Below are positions 9,096 through 18,189 of a stretch of 55,041 nt of DNA, piece after piece; position 1 is the stretch's first letter, and the number at the start of each line of letters is the position of its first letter. The position numbers and the translations under genes were made by a program. The notes under the pieces were generated by a model that was not told the origin of the DNA, ran no database searches, and worked only from the letters and a program-made list of their open reading frames with translations. The stretch is from Bacteroidaceae bacterium (lineage in GTDB: Bacteria > Bacteroidota > Bacteroidia > Bacteroidales > Bacteroidaceae), in contig JAFYAT010000056.1 of assembly GCA_017540585.1 (NCBI GenBank), positions 1 to 55,041 on the forward strand, given 5' to 3'.

Positions 9096-12095
9096 ATGAG
9101 GAAAATATTAGCATTATTGATACTGATGAGCATCTCAGTATCTTCTGTTCAAGCACAGGTAAGACAACGTAACGTGAGCGTCACAAAGGGTGGTGCTGCG
9201 GTCAATGGACGTGTGCTCGATTCGGAGTCAGGTGAAGCACTTGTGCAATGTACCGTTGCCGTAATGTCTGCTGACACGACTAAACTCATTACGGGTACGG
9301 TTACATCTGAAGATGGCAGTTTTGAAATAAAGAATCTTGCCAAGGGTTCGTACATTCTCAAGATGTCATTCGTGGGTTATCATAACTACTATTATAAACT
9401 TGACATCACGGAGACAAAGGGAACACGCCATTTAGGAGCAATAGCCATTGCACCTGCAAGCATAACGCTTAATCAGGCAACCGTCGTAGGACAGCTTCAG
9501 GAGATGGAGATGAAGAACGATACGGTTGTATATAATGCTGATGCATTCAAGATGCAGGAAGGTGCCGTTGTCAATGACCTTATTCGCAAACTTCCTGGGG
9601 TGGTGATTGAGGATGATGGTAAGATAAAGGTTAATGGCAAGGAATTGAAGAGAATTATGGTTGATGGCAAGGACTTCTTTCGTAATGACATGAAGACCAC
9701 TCTTGAGAATCTTCCTACCAATGTCATCAACAAGCTCAAGGTGTATGACAAAGAGAGCGACTTCAGTCGTATCACAGGTATTGATGACGGCAATGAAGAA
9801 ACCGTCATGGACCTCACACTCAAGAAAGGACAGAACAAGGGATGGATGGGCGATGTTAGCGGTGCCTATGGTACGAGGGAACGATGGCAAGGCAGGGTGA
9901 ACGCTCGCAGGTTCAAGGAGGGATTCTCTACGTTCATCTTTGGAAACATGGGTAATTCGGATGGCAGAAACACGGCTAACGGTGACAACACCAATGGCTC
10001 CATAGGTGCCAACATGGTCTTTGCCGTCAAGGATTTCGAGATTGGCGGAAGTGTGCAGTACAGAGGTTCAAATAGCAAGAACCAGAGCAATGCTACAAGC
10101 AGGAATATGCGTGACAAGGAAAACACAACATACTCCAACAGTTTCAACAAGAATAAGAACACAAACAACAATTATAGCGGTAACCTGAAGATGGAGTGGA
10201 AGATAGACACTCTCACAACGATTGTTTTCACACCTGATTTCTCCAAGGGAAACAGCAATTCAAATCGTGATGGCAGATCAAGGTCATTCTACTACGATCC
10301 ATACAGTTATGGCATAATCAATCCTCTCGATGAGGGTGACCTGCTACCTGATTCTGTAAAGCAGAACTATACAATGTCAAGTTCGTGGAACGAATCGGAC
10401 AACTATAATTATCACGGCAATCTCATGTTCAACCGTCGCCTTGGTGGTAAGCCATGGTTCGGTCCTGGGGCAGAGAAGGGCACTTCGGGACGCAATTTCA
10501 GTATCACACTTTCTGGTGGCACATCAGGTTCAGATGCATTCAACACAAACTACAATCATGTGGATTACAAGCTCAGGGATAAATACACCAGGACAACAAA
10601 AGATTCAACGGGTGTGACCTATCGTAGTACTGTGACACCTAACAGCAATCGCAACTATACAGTCGGTTTTTCCTACAATGAACCTATTCTGCGTAACCTC
10701 TTCGCACAGGTGAACTATCGTTATGAATATTCTTACAGAAATTCGGATGGCGATACGTATGACTTTGGCATTGATAGCGTAAAGGCACAGATTCTGTGGG
10801 AAAATTACGGGCAGTTTGGTCTTGAAGTGCCTGAGGAAGAATGGAGAAACTATCTCTCTGACCAATATTCAAAATACACCAAGAACGAGAACTACACCCA
10901 TCGTGTCGAATTCTCCTTGCGTTACATCACCAAGTTGCTCAACATAAGTGCTGGAGTGAACATGGAAAGACAGCATCAGAAGATGGAGTACAATTACAAC
11001 ATGCTTGACACCATCGCTTCACGCAACATTAGCAGGTTGTCTCCAACGCTTAATGCACGTTTCAATTTCGGACGCCAGCACACACTTCGTCTGTCATATC
11101 GTGGTAACACACGACAGCCAGAAATGACAGATATGTTCAACAATACAGACAAATCAAACCCTATGAACATACGTGAGGGTAATCCAGATTTGAAACCGTC
11201 ATTCACAAATAACGTACAAGCCAACTACCAACGCTTTTTCATGGAGACAAAGCGTTCGATTAATGCACGTTTGGCATATTCCAACACACTCAATTCCATT
11301 ACCAACCGACAGGAATACAATGAACGTGAAGGTAGCACGGTCACACGTCCTGAGAACATAGACGGTAACTGGAATATAGATGGAAATTTCGGTTTTAACA
11401 CACCGTTCATCTGGGAAAAGCTTACTTTCAACACCAACACCAGTGCCTCCTATCGCCGTAGTGCAAGTTATTACTTCGAATCGAAAAGGGATGAAAACAA
11501 AAAGATAATAAAAGGCACTACTTACGAAAATGAAGTCATAACGAAAAATGTGCGTCAGAACTTGTCGTTCTCCCTCCGTCTTGAGGATATAGATATCCGT
11601 ACCAACGGTAGTGTTAACTGGACAAAAGCAGACAATGCGCAGATTCCTGACAATAGTCGCAATACATATAACTTCCGGTATGGCGTATCGTCAACAGGCA
11701 ACTTCAGCAATGGTTTTGGCTATTCGACAGACATCGCCATGAACAGTCGTCGTGGCTATACTGGCGACAATGCCAACACTAACGAACTGGTGTGGAATGC
11801 AGAAGTCAGCTACCGTTTTCTCAAGCGAAGAGCAACCATCTCGCTTCAGGCATTCGACATTCTTCAGCAACGCACGGATTACAACCGAAGAATTACTGAA
11901 ACAAGCATCAGCGACTCGGACAACAAGACAATCTATGCCTTCTACATGTTGCGTTTTCAGTACCGTCTGACTCAGTTTGGCGACCGCCGTTTTCGTCGTG
12001 GTACACCAGACTTCAATGCTGGCGAACGCTCTGCACAAGAGACACAACCACGTTCAGAGCGCCAAGGAGGAGGCGGAAGATTCAGAACAAGGTAA
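9096..12095 (+). CDS. Outer-membrane beta-barrel receptor-like protein (OMP_b-brl_3 type)
   Basis: 999 residues. The signal peptide is at about 1-20 (MRKILALLILMSISVSSVQA). A carboxypeptidase-regulatory-like domain lies at about 35-115 (NGRVLDSESGEALVQCTVAV ... ILKMSFVGYHNYY). A plug-like domain lies at about 130-250, with VVYNADAFKMQEGAVVNDLI, KLPGVVIEDDGKI and NGKELKRIMVDGKDFF. A long barrel follows, rich in alternating aromatic/polar strands and NFRYG/TLRLSYRGN-type phrases. The tail is a low-complexity Arg/Gly end (RQGGGGRFRTR) rather than the usual terminal aromatic residue. Family knowledge places this type in the outer membrane; the substrate is unknown. It sits alone between two hairpins. 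Confidence 0.88.
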   Translation: MRKILALLILMSISVSSVQAQVRQRNVSVTKGGAAVNGRVLDSESGEALVQCTVAVMSADTTKLITGTVTSEDGSFEIKNLAKGSYILKMSFVGYHNYYYKLDITETKGTRHLGAIAIAPASITLNQATVVGQLQEMEMKNDTVVYNADAFKMQEGAVVNDLIRKLPGVVIEDDGKIKVNGKELKRIMVDGKDFFRNDMKTTLENLPTNVINKLKVYDKESDFSRITGIDDGNEETVMDLTLKKGQNKGWMGDVSGAYGTRERWQGRVNARRFKEGFSTFIFGNMGNSDGRNTANGDNTNGSIGANMVFAVKDFEIGGSVQYRGSNSKNQSNATSRNMRDKENTTYSNSFNKNKNTNNNYSGNLKMEWKIDTLTTIVFTPDFSKGNSNSNRDGRSRSFYYDPYSYGIINPLDEGDLLPDSVKQNYTMSSSWNESDNYNYHGNLMFNRRLGGKPWFGPGAEKGTSGRNFSITLSGGTSGSDAFNTNYNHVDYKLRDKYTRTTKDSTGVTYRSTVTPNSNRNYTVGFSYNEPILRNLFAQVNYRYEYSYRNSDGDTYDFGIDSVKAQILWENYGQFGLEVPEEEWRNYLSDQYSKYTKNENYTHRVEFSLRYITKLLNISAGVNMERQHQKMEYNYNMLDTIASRNISRLSPTLNARFNFGRQHTLRLSYRGNTRQPEMTDMFNNTDKSNPMNIREGNPDLKPSFTNNVQANYQRFFMETKRSINARLAYSNTLNSITNRQEYNEREGSTVTRPENIDGNWNIDGNFGFNTPFIWEKLTFNTNTSASYRRSASYYFESKRDENKKIIKGTTYENEVITKNVRQNLSFSLRLEDIDIRTNGSVNWTKADNAQIPDNSRNTYNFRYGVSSTGNFSNGFGYSTDIAMNSRRGYTGDNANTNELVWNAEVSYRFLKRRATISLQAFDILQQRTDYNRRITETSISDSDNKTIYAFYMLRFQYRLTQFGDRRFRRGTPDFNAGERSAQETQPRSERQGGGGRFRTR

Positions 12096-12134
12096 GTCCC
12101 TCATCAGTAATTATCATTCGGCAAAAAACAAGAA

Positions 12135-12168
12135 AATAGCCGCCCGGAAAAGCATCCGAGCGGCTATT
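12135..12168 (+). terminator. Hairpin after the beta-barrel receptor gene
   Basis: Stem AATAGCCGCCCGGA with TCCGAGCGGCTATT (one mismatch), 6-nt loop, followed by a T-poor ATTCATT. It lies between convergent genes and may serve both; it is weaker as a classical terminator because of the short T run. Confidence 0.65.
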
Positions 12169-12225
12169 ATTCATTACTTATTGATAAATAATCATTAGAA
12201 ACAATTCCTCATTTCTAATTCCTAA

Positions 12226-13332
12226 TTATTTAACGATTCCCTTTTCAAGGTACTCAGCAAGGTTCATGCGTACCTTCTGTGCAGCACCTTCGGCAGCAAC
12301 CTTAGCCATATCAGACTCAACCATAATCTTGACGAGTTCCTCGAAGCTTGTCTTTGATGGATTCCATCCGAGCTTTGCCTTTGCCTTTGTTGGGTCACCC
12401 CAGAGGTTCACAACGTCTGTTGGACGGTAGAAGTCCTCAGATACCTCAACGAGTACCTTGCCTACGAGTTCCTCAGGACCTGCAACACAGATACCCTTCT
12501 CATTCATGCCCTCGCCTTCGAACTTAAGTTCGATACCAGCGTGCTTGAATGCGTAGTAAGCAAATTCACGTACTGAGTGCTGAACACCTGTAGCGATGAC
12601 AAAGTCTTCTGGCTTGTCATTCTGGAGGATGAGCCACATACACTCTACATAGTCCTTAGCATAACCCCAGTCGCGGAGAGATGATAGGTTACCGAGGTAG
12701 AGCTTGTCCTGAAGACCCTGTGCGATACGTGCTGCAGCAAGGGTAATCTTACGTGTTACGAATGTCTCGCCACGACGCTCTGACTCATGGTTGAAGAGGA
12801 TACCTGAACAGCAGAACATGTTGTATGCCTCACGATATTCCTTTACAATCCAGAAGCCATAGAGCTTGGCAACGGCGTATGGTGAGTAAGGGTGGAATGG
12901 AGTATTCTCATTCTGTGGAACCTCCTCAACCTTACCATAAAGTTCGGATGTTGATGCCTGATAGATACGGCAAGTCTTTTCAAGTCCACAAGCACGTACT
13001 GCCTCAAGCACACGGAGCACACCTGTTGCGTCAACATCAGCTGTGAACTCAGGAGAGTCGAAACTAACCTGTACGTGACTCTGTGCAGCAAGGTTATAAA
13101 TCTCTGTTGGCTTTACCTTGCCCACGACCTTAACGAGTGACATAGAGTCACCGAGGTCACCAAAGTGAAGGTGGAAGTTTGGCTGTCCTTCGAGGTGTGC
13201 TATACGCTCGCGGAAGTCAACGGAGCTACGACGGATAATACCGTGTACCTCGTATCCCTTACTAAGAAGAAATTCTGAAAGATAAGATCCATCCTGGCCA
13301 GTAACGCCAGTGATAAGTGCAACTTTTGACAT
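12226..13332 (-). CDS. gmd: GDP-mannose 4,6-dehydratase
   Basis: 368 residues, close to the roughly 370 of characterised Gmd proteins. An extended short-chain dehydrogenase fold is indicated by the N-terminal nucleotide-binding motif [10 protein letters not shown] (residues 9-18), [14 protein letters not shown] at about 79-92, and the catalytic Tyr152-x3-Lys156 in [25 protein letters not shown] is the Gmd signature for substrate and NADP(H) contacts. The reaction converts GDP-D-mannose to GDP-4-keto-6-deoxy-D-mannose, the precursor of GDP-L-fucose and related sugars. The usual partner fcl (GDP-L-fucose synthase) is not adjacent. A -7 box lies 79 bp upstream. A fucosidase gene occurs 3 kb away, but no direct linkage is shown. 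Confidence 0.96.
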   Translation of the reverse strand: MSKVALITGVTGQDGSYLSEFLLSKGYEVHGIIRRSSVDFRERIAHLEGQPNFHLHFGDLGDSMSLVKVVGKVKPTEIYNLAAQSHVQVSFDSPEFTADVDATGVLRVLEAVRACGLEKTCRIYQASTSELYGKVEEVPQNENTPFHPYSPYAVAKLYGFWIVKEYREAYNMFCCSGILFNHESERRGETFVTRKITLAAARIAQGLQDKLYLGNLSSLRDWGYAKDYVECMWLILQNDKPEDFVIATGVQHSVREFAYYAFKHAGIELKFEGEGMNEKGICVAGPEELVGKVLVEVSEDFYRPTDVVNLWGDPTKAKAKLGWNPSKTSFEELVKIMVESDMAKVAAEGAAQKVRMNLAEYLEKGIVK

Positions 13333-13410
13333 ATATATGTTATTAATAAATTTAATCCTATTGTTTAGGAATGACTCACATTTTTTTGCATTCTATTGCA
13401 TAAATTTTTG

Positions 13411-13439
13411 CAAAAGTACAGAATTTTATCGAAAAACAA
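13411..13439 (-). promoter_or_regulatory. Putative promoter of gmd
   Basis: On the minus strand TACTTTTG (13418-13411) fits TAnnTTTG, with a TTG (13439-13437) 18 nt further upstream. Spacing and position before gmd match the Bacteroidetes -33/-7 arrangement. Confidence 0.5.
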
Positions 13440-13474
13440 TTGGAAAATGCAGAAAAATGTATGAAAACCGCCAC

Positions 13475-13640
13475 TAAGTAGGTGTGCAAAATTATTTTTA
13501 TAATAATTGTATTGATTAATGATGTAGGTTCAGCGCCTAAAATAAATGAGTGTAATGACTCCTACTCGATTGTTTTTAGACGGTGAAGATGCGCAGAAGG
13601 CGGTGCAAGGATTGTAAAAATAATTATGCACACCTACTTA
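13475..13640. mobile_element. 166-bp MITE, copy 1
   Basis: Terminal inverted repeats of 26 bp with one mismatch: the left begins TAAGTAGGTGTGCAAAATTA (13475) and the right ends GCACACCTACTTA (13640). The interior contains a smaller inverted pair around CGCCTAAAA/TTTTTAGACG. It has no coding capacity. It is about 96% identical (7 differences over 166 bp) to the copy at 21338-21683, in inverted orientation, once that copy's insertion is removed. A TA target duplication is possible, but it cannot be separated from the palindromic ends. No transposase is in the window. Confidence 0.9.
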
Positions 13641-13653
13641 TTATTATTACTTG

Positions 13654-14067
13654 TTATTCATAAATCGTGGCAACAATACGGCGTGAGCCTCCATAGTCGC
13701 GGAACTCACAGAGGTAGATGCCTTGCCATGTGCCGAGATTGAGACGACCGTTGGTGATTGGTATGGTTATGCTCACTCCGAAGAGGCTGCTCTTGGCATG
13801 AGCAGGCATATCATCAGCACCTTCGAGTACATGGTCGTAGTATGGCTCGTTCTCCTTCACGAGGTGGTTGAGAATCTGTTCCATGTCTGTACGTACATCT
13901 GGGTCAGCATTCTCATTGATGCTGAGTGCACATGACGTGTGCTGTACGAACAGGTTCAGTAATCCTACTTTTGGTAGAGGAGTAGGGAGATTATCTAATA
14001 TTTCACGTGTTATGAGATGACATCCTCTGCGCTTGGCAGAGAGAATGAATTGTTTTTGCTGAATCAT
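13654..14067 (-). CDS. YjbQ-family protein (UPF0047)
   Basis: 137 residues, the normal length of the family. The hallmark QHTSCALSINENADPDVRTD is visible at about residues 42-61, with HVLEGADDMPAHAKSSLFG at about 80-98 and LGTWQGIYLCEFRD near the C terminus. Members are sometimes called secondary thiamine-phosphate synthase because E. coli YjbQ has weak activity of that kind; the physiological role is unsettled. It is the last gene of a four-gene minus-strand cluster, 13 bp after the HEAT-like gene, and it ends 14 bp from the MITE. Confidence 0.9.
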   Translation of the reverse strand: MIQQKQFILSAKRRGCHLITREILDNLPTPLPKVGLLNLFVQHTSCALSINENADPDVRTDMEQILNHLVKENEPYYDHVLEGADDMPAHAKSSLFGVSITIPITNGRLNLGTWQGIYLCEFRDYGGSRRIVATIYE

Positions 14068-14080
14068 GAACTAAAAAAAT

Positions 14081-14596
14081 TTATAATTTTCCCTTCTTTA
14101 TTCTATTTACAACACAACGAAGGGCTGGTTTGTAATAGCTCAGCTCAATACTATCAATGGTGCGCATGAACTCGTCCATGAGTTCTGGATAGAATCGACA
14201 CATACGGTATGCAATCTTCATACATAGCGATTGTATTCCAGGAAATTCTTCTATGTCTGCCATGTGTTCGAGACAGAAGTCGAGGAAGTCGGTTCGTAGG
14301 TCGTCCTCTGTTAATTTTAGTCGCTCAACGATATTGAGAGATAGACGACGGATGGCAGATTCCTTGGTCTGCATGGCAAGTTCTATGAACTCGTTGAGCA
14401 TCGGTTGGAGTTGCTCCAGTTCCTTATCGGTAGCCTTGGTCAATGCCCATAGTGCATTGCGAGCTACATGTGCATCACTATTGAACATGAAGCGTTTAGC
14501 AAAGGATATGAAAGTATTGCTTTCACGCACTTCGTTGTATATTGCCAATACATCTTCGTCACCTTTTACTTTTGCCAGTTGTGTGTCGGAAAACAT
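14081..14596 (-). CDS. Small HEAT-like alpha-helical protein
   Basis: 171 residues from the ATG at 14596 (MFSDTQLAKVKGDEDVLAIY). An open frame continues upstream to 14746, but that stretch lies inside the CAT-like gene and reads as shadow sequence, so the shorter start is chosen. The protein is all-helical in appearance, with paired amphipathic helices (AHVARNALWALTKATDKE, ESAIRRLSLNIVERLKL) that suggest two to three HEAT/ARM-like repeats. No catalytic motif is visible. I do not recognise a named family; a protein-interaction role is only inferred from the fold. It lies 17 bp after the CAT-like gene and 13 bp before yjbQ. Confidence 0.75.
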   Translation of the reverse strand: MFSDTQLAKVKGDEDVLAIYNEVRESNTFISFAKRFMFNSDAHVARNALWALTKATDKELEQLQPMLNEFIELAMQTKESAIRRLSLNIVERLKLTEDDLRTDFLDFCLEHMADIEEFPGIQSLCMKIAYRMCRFYPELMDEFMRTIDSIELSYYKPALRCVVNRIKKGKL

Positions 14597-14613
14597 AGTC
14601 TTTGTGTCGTATT

Positions 14614-15231
14614 TCAAATTATGGATATTTCTTTTTGTAGTTGTTCGAGGAACATGGCTCCATGTCCTCCATCCATCTGTACATGGTGGAACTGAAATGA
14701 TATTGGAAGTGTGGTTTTGAACCATCCCTTGCGGTATTTGCCCCACATCACCATTGGATTACAGAACTTATCCGTATATTGATTCACTATACTATCAAGC
14801 TCTGTCTGTATCATGGCTGAAGTGCCGATAACCATTGCGTCCTCGAGGAATGAACTCTGACATTCTGCGATTGTCTTGGCAGTAAGTTCCATGTAGTCAC
14901 GACAGAATTGAGTGAGATCGTCAGAGTAGGGTATATCGCATGAGTTGAGTCCACCTTTGTTGTTGATGACAATCACGTTTATGGCTAAGCGGTCGTACCT
15001 GTATAGCTTTCCTTGTTCAGGAAGAAGATAGAATTCGTCCATCTTGCTTGCAGCCTTACCTATGCACCAACAAAGCATGGCATTGAACTTGATACCCCTT
15101 TTGTGGCTTTGTTTCAATACCATGCTTACGTCGAATGTCTTGGTTAGAGTAACCATAGGCATTGGTGATGTCATCCATAGGTTGAATGCCTGTGCACGTA
15201 CTGTATCTTGTGGATTTACTTCGGTCTTCAT
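14614..15231 (-). CDS. CatA-like O-acetyltransferase
   Basis: 205 residues, slightly shorter than type A chloramphenicol acetyltransferases (about 215-220). The catalytic signature HHxxxDG is intact as His182-His183-Val-Gln-Met-Asp187-Gly, within FQFHHVQMDGGHGAMFLEQL. Upstream, FNLWMTSPMPMVTLTKTFDV and FNAMLCWCIGKAAS match the CAT fold. The enzymes are trimeric and use acetyl-CoA. Chromosomal CAT-like proteins in this order need not confer resistance, and the context (a NifX-like protein and YjbQ) does not suggest an antibiotic cassette. It starts 5 bp after the NifX-like gene. Confidence 0.85.
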   Translation of the reverse strand: MKTEVNPQDTVRAQAFNLWMTSPMPMVTLTKTFDVSMVLKQSHKRGIKFNAMLCWCIGKAASKMDEFYLLPEQGKLYRYDRLAINVIVINNKGGLNSCDIPYSDDLTQFCRDYMELTAKTIAECQSSFLEDAMVIGTSAMIQTELDSIVNQYTDKFCNPMVMWGKYRKGWFKTTLPISFQFHHVQMDGGHGAMFLEQLQKEISII

Positions 15232-15236
15232 GTGTC

Positions 15237-15629
15237 TTACTTCCTTGAAGGAATAGTGAATACAGGTGTCTCCTGATGATTACCACAGTCGTGGTGATCG
15301 CATGATTCCATGGAATCATTCAACTGTCCATCAACGTATGCCTTAAGGACGTCATCCACCTTGCCATGACAACCACGGATAACTGTTATTCCATGTTCGT
15401 TAAGCTTATTGTAAGCTCCCATACCCATGTTGCCTGCAAGCATGAGCGTAATACCCATCTCCTGCATGACTGAAGCGATGTTTGACTTACATCCACATCC
15501 CTCAGGCGAATCGAGACGTTCTGACTTTTCAACATTTTTCTGTTCGTCAAGCGTGACGATTGTGTAGTAGGCACAATGACCGAAATGGTCATCCACCATT
15601 CCTTCTCTTGTTGGTATTGCTAAAATCAT
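15237..15629 (-). CDS. NifX/NifB C-terminal domain-like protein (Fe-Mo cofactor-binding fold)
   Basis: 130 residues. The dinitrogenase iron-molybdenum cofactor-binding fold covers about residues 1-105: MILAIPTREGMVDDHFGHCA, LAGNMGMGAYNKLNEHGI and IRGCHGKVDDVLKAYVDG. An extra metal-binding-like cluster, CDHHDCGNH, follows at about residues 109-117, and GCGCKSN lies at about 44-50. No nitrogenase genes occur, so the protein is more likely to handle Fe-S or another metal cofactor, as proposed for orphan members of this family. It is the first gene of the cluster, with a -7 box 20 bp upstream. Confidence 0.87.
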   Translation of the reverse strand: MILAIPTREGMVDDHFGHCAYYTIVTLDEQKNVEKSERLDSPEGCGCKSNIASVMQEMGITLMLAGNMGMGAYNKLNEHGITVIRGCHGKVDDVLKAYVDGQLNDSMESCDHHDCGNHQETPVFTIPSRK

Positions 15630-15648
15630 GATGTCTATTTTTTTCTTG

Positions 15649-15656
15649 CAAAGTTA
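15649..15656 (-). promoter_or_regulatory. Putative -7 box for the NifX-like/CAT-like/HEAT/yjbQ cluster
   Basis: CAAAGTTA on the plus strand reads TAACTTTG on the minus strand, matching TAnnTTTG, 20 bp before the first gene. No clear -33 TTTG at the expected distance. Confidence 0.4.
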
Positions 15657-15698
15657 GTGAATTTTTGTTTAATCTGTCACCACTTCGATAATAATGCT

Positions 15699-15706
15699 TA
15701 TATTTG
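15699..15706 (+). promoter_or_regulatory. Putative -7 box for the macrodomain gene
   Basis: TATATTTG matches TAnnTTTG, 92 bp upstream of the start at 15799. The leader then contains one simple-repeat arm (about 15763-15793, TTTTCACTTTTAACTTTTCAC type) just before the ATG. Confidence 0.4.
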
Positions 15707-15798
15707 CAGGCAGATAATGCGGTTTGTTTCGTTCAAGAAAACTGCGAACAGAGTTAAATACATTTTTCACTTTTAACTTTTCACTATTCACTTAAAAT

Positions 15799-16281
15799 AT
15801 GAATATCAAGGTAATCGTAGATGACATCACCACACTCAAGGTGGATGCAATCGTAAATGCTGCTAACCACTCCTTACTGGGAGGTGGAGGCGTAGATGGC
15901 GCCATACATCGTGCAGCAGGAATAGAACTGCTTAAGGAATGTGCAACCCTCGGCGGTTGTGAGACTGGACAAAGTAAGATAACAGGAGCGTATAACCTTC
16001 CTTGCAAGTATGTCATTCATACAGTTGGACCTATCTATTATGGCAAGGGTGACGAACCAGCATTACTGGCTTCATGCTATAAGACAGCACTTGCCATAGC
16101 CAGGGAAAAGGGCATCAAGAGCATTGCCTTCCCTTGCATCAGCACAGGAGTGTATGGCTATCCAAAGGCAGAAGCTGCACAGATAGCAGTCCGGACCATA
16201 CAGGATAGCGACTATGATGGCGAAGTCATCATCTGCTGTTTTGACGAATATTCCAAGAAATATTACGATAAAATAGTGTAA
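15799..16281 (+). CDS. Macrodomain protein, O-acetyl-ADP-ribose deacetylase type
   Basis: 160 residues covering one macrodomain. The family landmarks are present: [20 protein letters not shown] at about residues 15-34 (including the catalytic Asn and the Gly-rich ADP-ribose loop), AIHRAAG, and YVIHTVGP. The loop [14 protein letters not shown] lies at about 109-122, and the order matches MacroD/YmdB-type hydrolases. The likely activity is removal of ADP-ribose or deacetylation of O-acetyl-ADP-ribose. It is monocistronic, convergent with the fucosidase gene (37 bp between stops) and divergent from the NifX-like cluster. Confidence 0.93.
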   Translation: MNIKVIVDDITTLKVDAIVNAANHSLLGGGGVDGAIHRAAGIELLKECATLGGCETGQSKITGAYNLPCKYVIHTVGPIYYGKGDEPALLASCYKTALAIAREKGIKSIAFPCISTGVYGYPKAEAAQIAVRTIQDSDYDGEVIICCFDEYSKKYYDKIV

Positions 16282-16318
16282 GGACAGACAGACGGTCCCA
16301 AATGACATTTCATATTTT

Positions 16319-18148
16319 TCATTCTGTAACAACCTCGACGTCGCCATATCCCATGCGTTCGCCTTCTGCAAGACGGTCAGCTTCGAAACGAAGGATGCGT
16401 GCCTTAACAGGTTTGTCCAGACGTATGGTCTGCCATATAGGGTTGTTAACGATGTTGGAGAATTCGCCTGATGCCACCTTTTGCCAGTCCTGCCAGTTGG
16501 TTGATGCCCAAAGGGTGTAGTGGGTGATAAGACCGTCGCGCGTTCCCTGCGGAGGAAGGTAACGGAAGGCTGTGACTGTCTGGTCTTGGCTGTAGTCAAT
16601 CATCATCTGTTTTGGACTGCTGAAGAAGATGTGTAGATTTGACGATTTCTTCTCTCCAGAGTCCTGTATGTCTGCTGTCAACTCAGGTGCGTTGTAGATG
16701 CTTACGCGCGTGATGAGCGGACAGGCTTTGCTGTCAAGAATGGTGAAGCGCAGACGTGTGGCTGTAACGGTTGGGAAGCAAATGATACGTCGGTGGCCGA
16801 TGGTCGTGAGTCCGTCACCTTCCTCTACCAAGGCATCCTTCAGAATGTGCCATTTACCGTTATAGTATGCCTCTAATGCAAATTTCTTAACTCGTTGTCC
16901 AAGAGTAATATATTCTTCTGCTACAAATCGGTTAAACGTTACTGGTTTCTTGAAGTCAAGCGTCATGATAGCATTCGTCACTCCATCATCTGTAGCCCAA
17001 TATGTTGATGCCTTTCTGTCAAGTACGTTCTTTGCCTGATAGCGTTTGTCGTTACCTCTTACATTGCTTACGGTTATGCTTGCCTTGCGAGCCAAATCGT
17101 GTGCAAACACTTCCTTAATCATCTTGTTGAAGGCTATGCCTCGAAGACTGTCGGTTGGGTGTATGCGTCCGTTTGGAGCGATAGGGAAGTTGAGCAGTAA
17201 TGTGGAGTTACGTCCTACGGACTTATAGTATGTGTCCATAAGTTTTGAGAGGCTCTTCACGTGTTCGTCCTCTGTTGTGTGGTAGAACCATCCCGGACGG
17301 ATACTTGTGTTTGTCTCACCTGGTACCCATGAGTCGCCGTTTTCCAATCCATGTCGCAGCATCCATCCAGGTACATCGCCATCATGATTCAGAAGGCTCC
17401 AGTTTGTCTCGCCTACGTTTCCAGCTTCGTTGCCTACCCAGCGCAGGTCGCCACGGTCACCGCCGTCATTCCATATTACCGCATCAGGTTGGAGTTCACG
17501 TATCATGCTGAATGTCTTTGACCATTGGTAATATGTCTTACCGTCAATCCTGCGTGTCTCGTTTGCTCCGCCATACCAGCCGTCACCACCGTTAGCACCA
17601 TCAAACCATACCTCGAATATATCGCCGTATTCAGTAAGAAGCTCCTTTAACTGATTACGGAAATAGTCAACGTATGCTTGCTTGCCATATTCCGGGTGGT
17701 TTCTGTCCCAAGGTGACAGATAGACTGCGAATTTCATTCCTTCCTTATGACAGGCATCAGCCAATTCCATGACCACATCGCCCTTGCCATTCTTCCATGG
17801 CGTGTTCTTGACAGAATACTCCGTGTACTTTGATGGCCACATACAGAAACCGCAATGGTGCTTTGCTGTGAATATTATTCCCTTCATGCCTGCTTGTTTG
17901 CAGACCTTGACCCATTGCTTACAGTCGAGGTTGGAAGGGTTGAACAGTTCAAGTTTTTCGTTGCCAAATCCCCATTCCTCATCTGTATAGGTGTTCATGG
18001 AATAATGGATAAAAGCATACATTTCCATGTCCTGCCATTTCAGTTGGTTCACAGTTGGAACGGGTCCGCAAGGCGATGGTACGCTTGTTTTCTGAGCTGT
18101 TGCATGCGATGCGAACAACAGCGATGTTGCTAAAAGTAGATTTCTCAT
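16319..18148 (-). CDS. Secreted alpha-L-fucosidase, GH29, with C-terminal discoidin-like domains
   Basis: 609 residues. Signal peptide 1-19 (MRNLLLATSLLFASHATAQ). GH29 catalytic domain at about 30-350, with IHYSMNTYTDEEWGFGNE, the GIIFTAKHHCGFCMWPS loop, and the presumed nucleophile Asp183 in FEVWFDGANGG. Two beta-rich modules follow: about 360-480, resembling F5/8 type C (discoidin) sequence (YWATDDGVTNAIMTLDF), and about 500-609 with a similar pattern. The expected function is periplasmic or surface release of L-fucose from host glycans. It is 41 bp downstream of the TfoX-domain gene and probably co-transcribed. Confidence 0.93.
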   Translation of the reverse strand: MRNLLLATSLLFASHATAQKTSVPSPCGPVPTVNQLKWQDMEMYAFIHYSMNTYTDEEWGFGNEKLELFNPSNLDCKQWVKVCKQAGMKGIIFTAKHHCGFCMWPSKYTEYSVKNTPWKNGKGDVVMELADACHKEGMKFAVYLSPWDRNHPEYGKQAYVDYFRNQLKELLTEYGDIFEVWFDGANGGDGWYGGANETRRIDGKTYYQWSKTFSMIRELQPDAVIWNDGGDRGDLRWVGNEAGNVGETNWSLLNHDGDVPGWMLRHGLENGDSWVPGETNTSIRPGWFYHTTEDEHVKSLSKLMDTYYKSVGRNSTLLLNFPIAPNGRIHPTDSLRGIAFNKMIKEVFAHDLARKASITVSNVRGNDKRYQAKNVLDRKASTYWATDDGVTNAIMTLDFKKPVTFNRFVAEEYITLGQRVKKFALEAYYNGKWHILKDALVEEGDGLTTIGHRRIICFPTVTATRLRFTILDSKACPLITRVSIYNAPELTADIQDSGEKKSSNLHIFFSSPKQMMIDYSQDQTVTAFRYLPPQGTRDGLITHYTLWASTNWQDWQKVASGEFSNIVNNPIWQTIRLDKPVKARILRFEADRLAEGERMGYGDVEVVTE

Positions 18149-18189
18149 GTTTTTTGAATAGGTTTTAAGTATCTATATTTCTATTACTT

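Noticed and set aside
14597-14746. N-terminal extension of the HEAT-like gene
   Set aside because: It lies within the CAT-like gene and reads as out-of-frame shadow; the ATG at 14596 fits the 17-bp gap.
14614-15231. Chloramphenicol resistance gene
   Set aside because: The active-site motif is intact, but the cluster context does not support a resistance cassette; only the fold is claimed.
15237-15629. Nitrogen-fixation gene
   Set aside because: The NifX-like fold occurs widely without nitrogenase and no nif genes are present.
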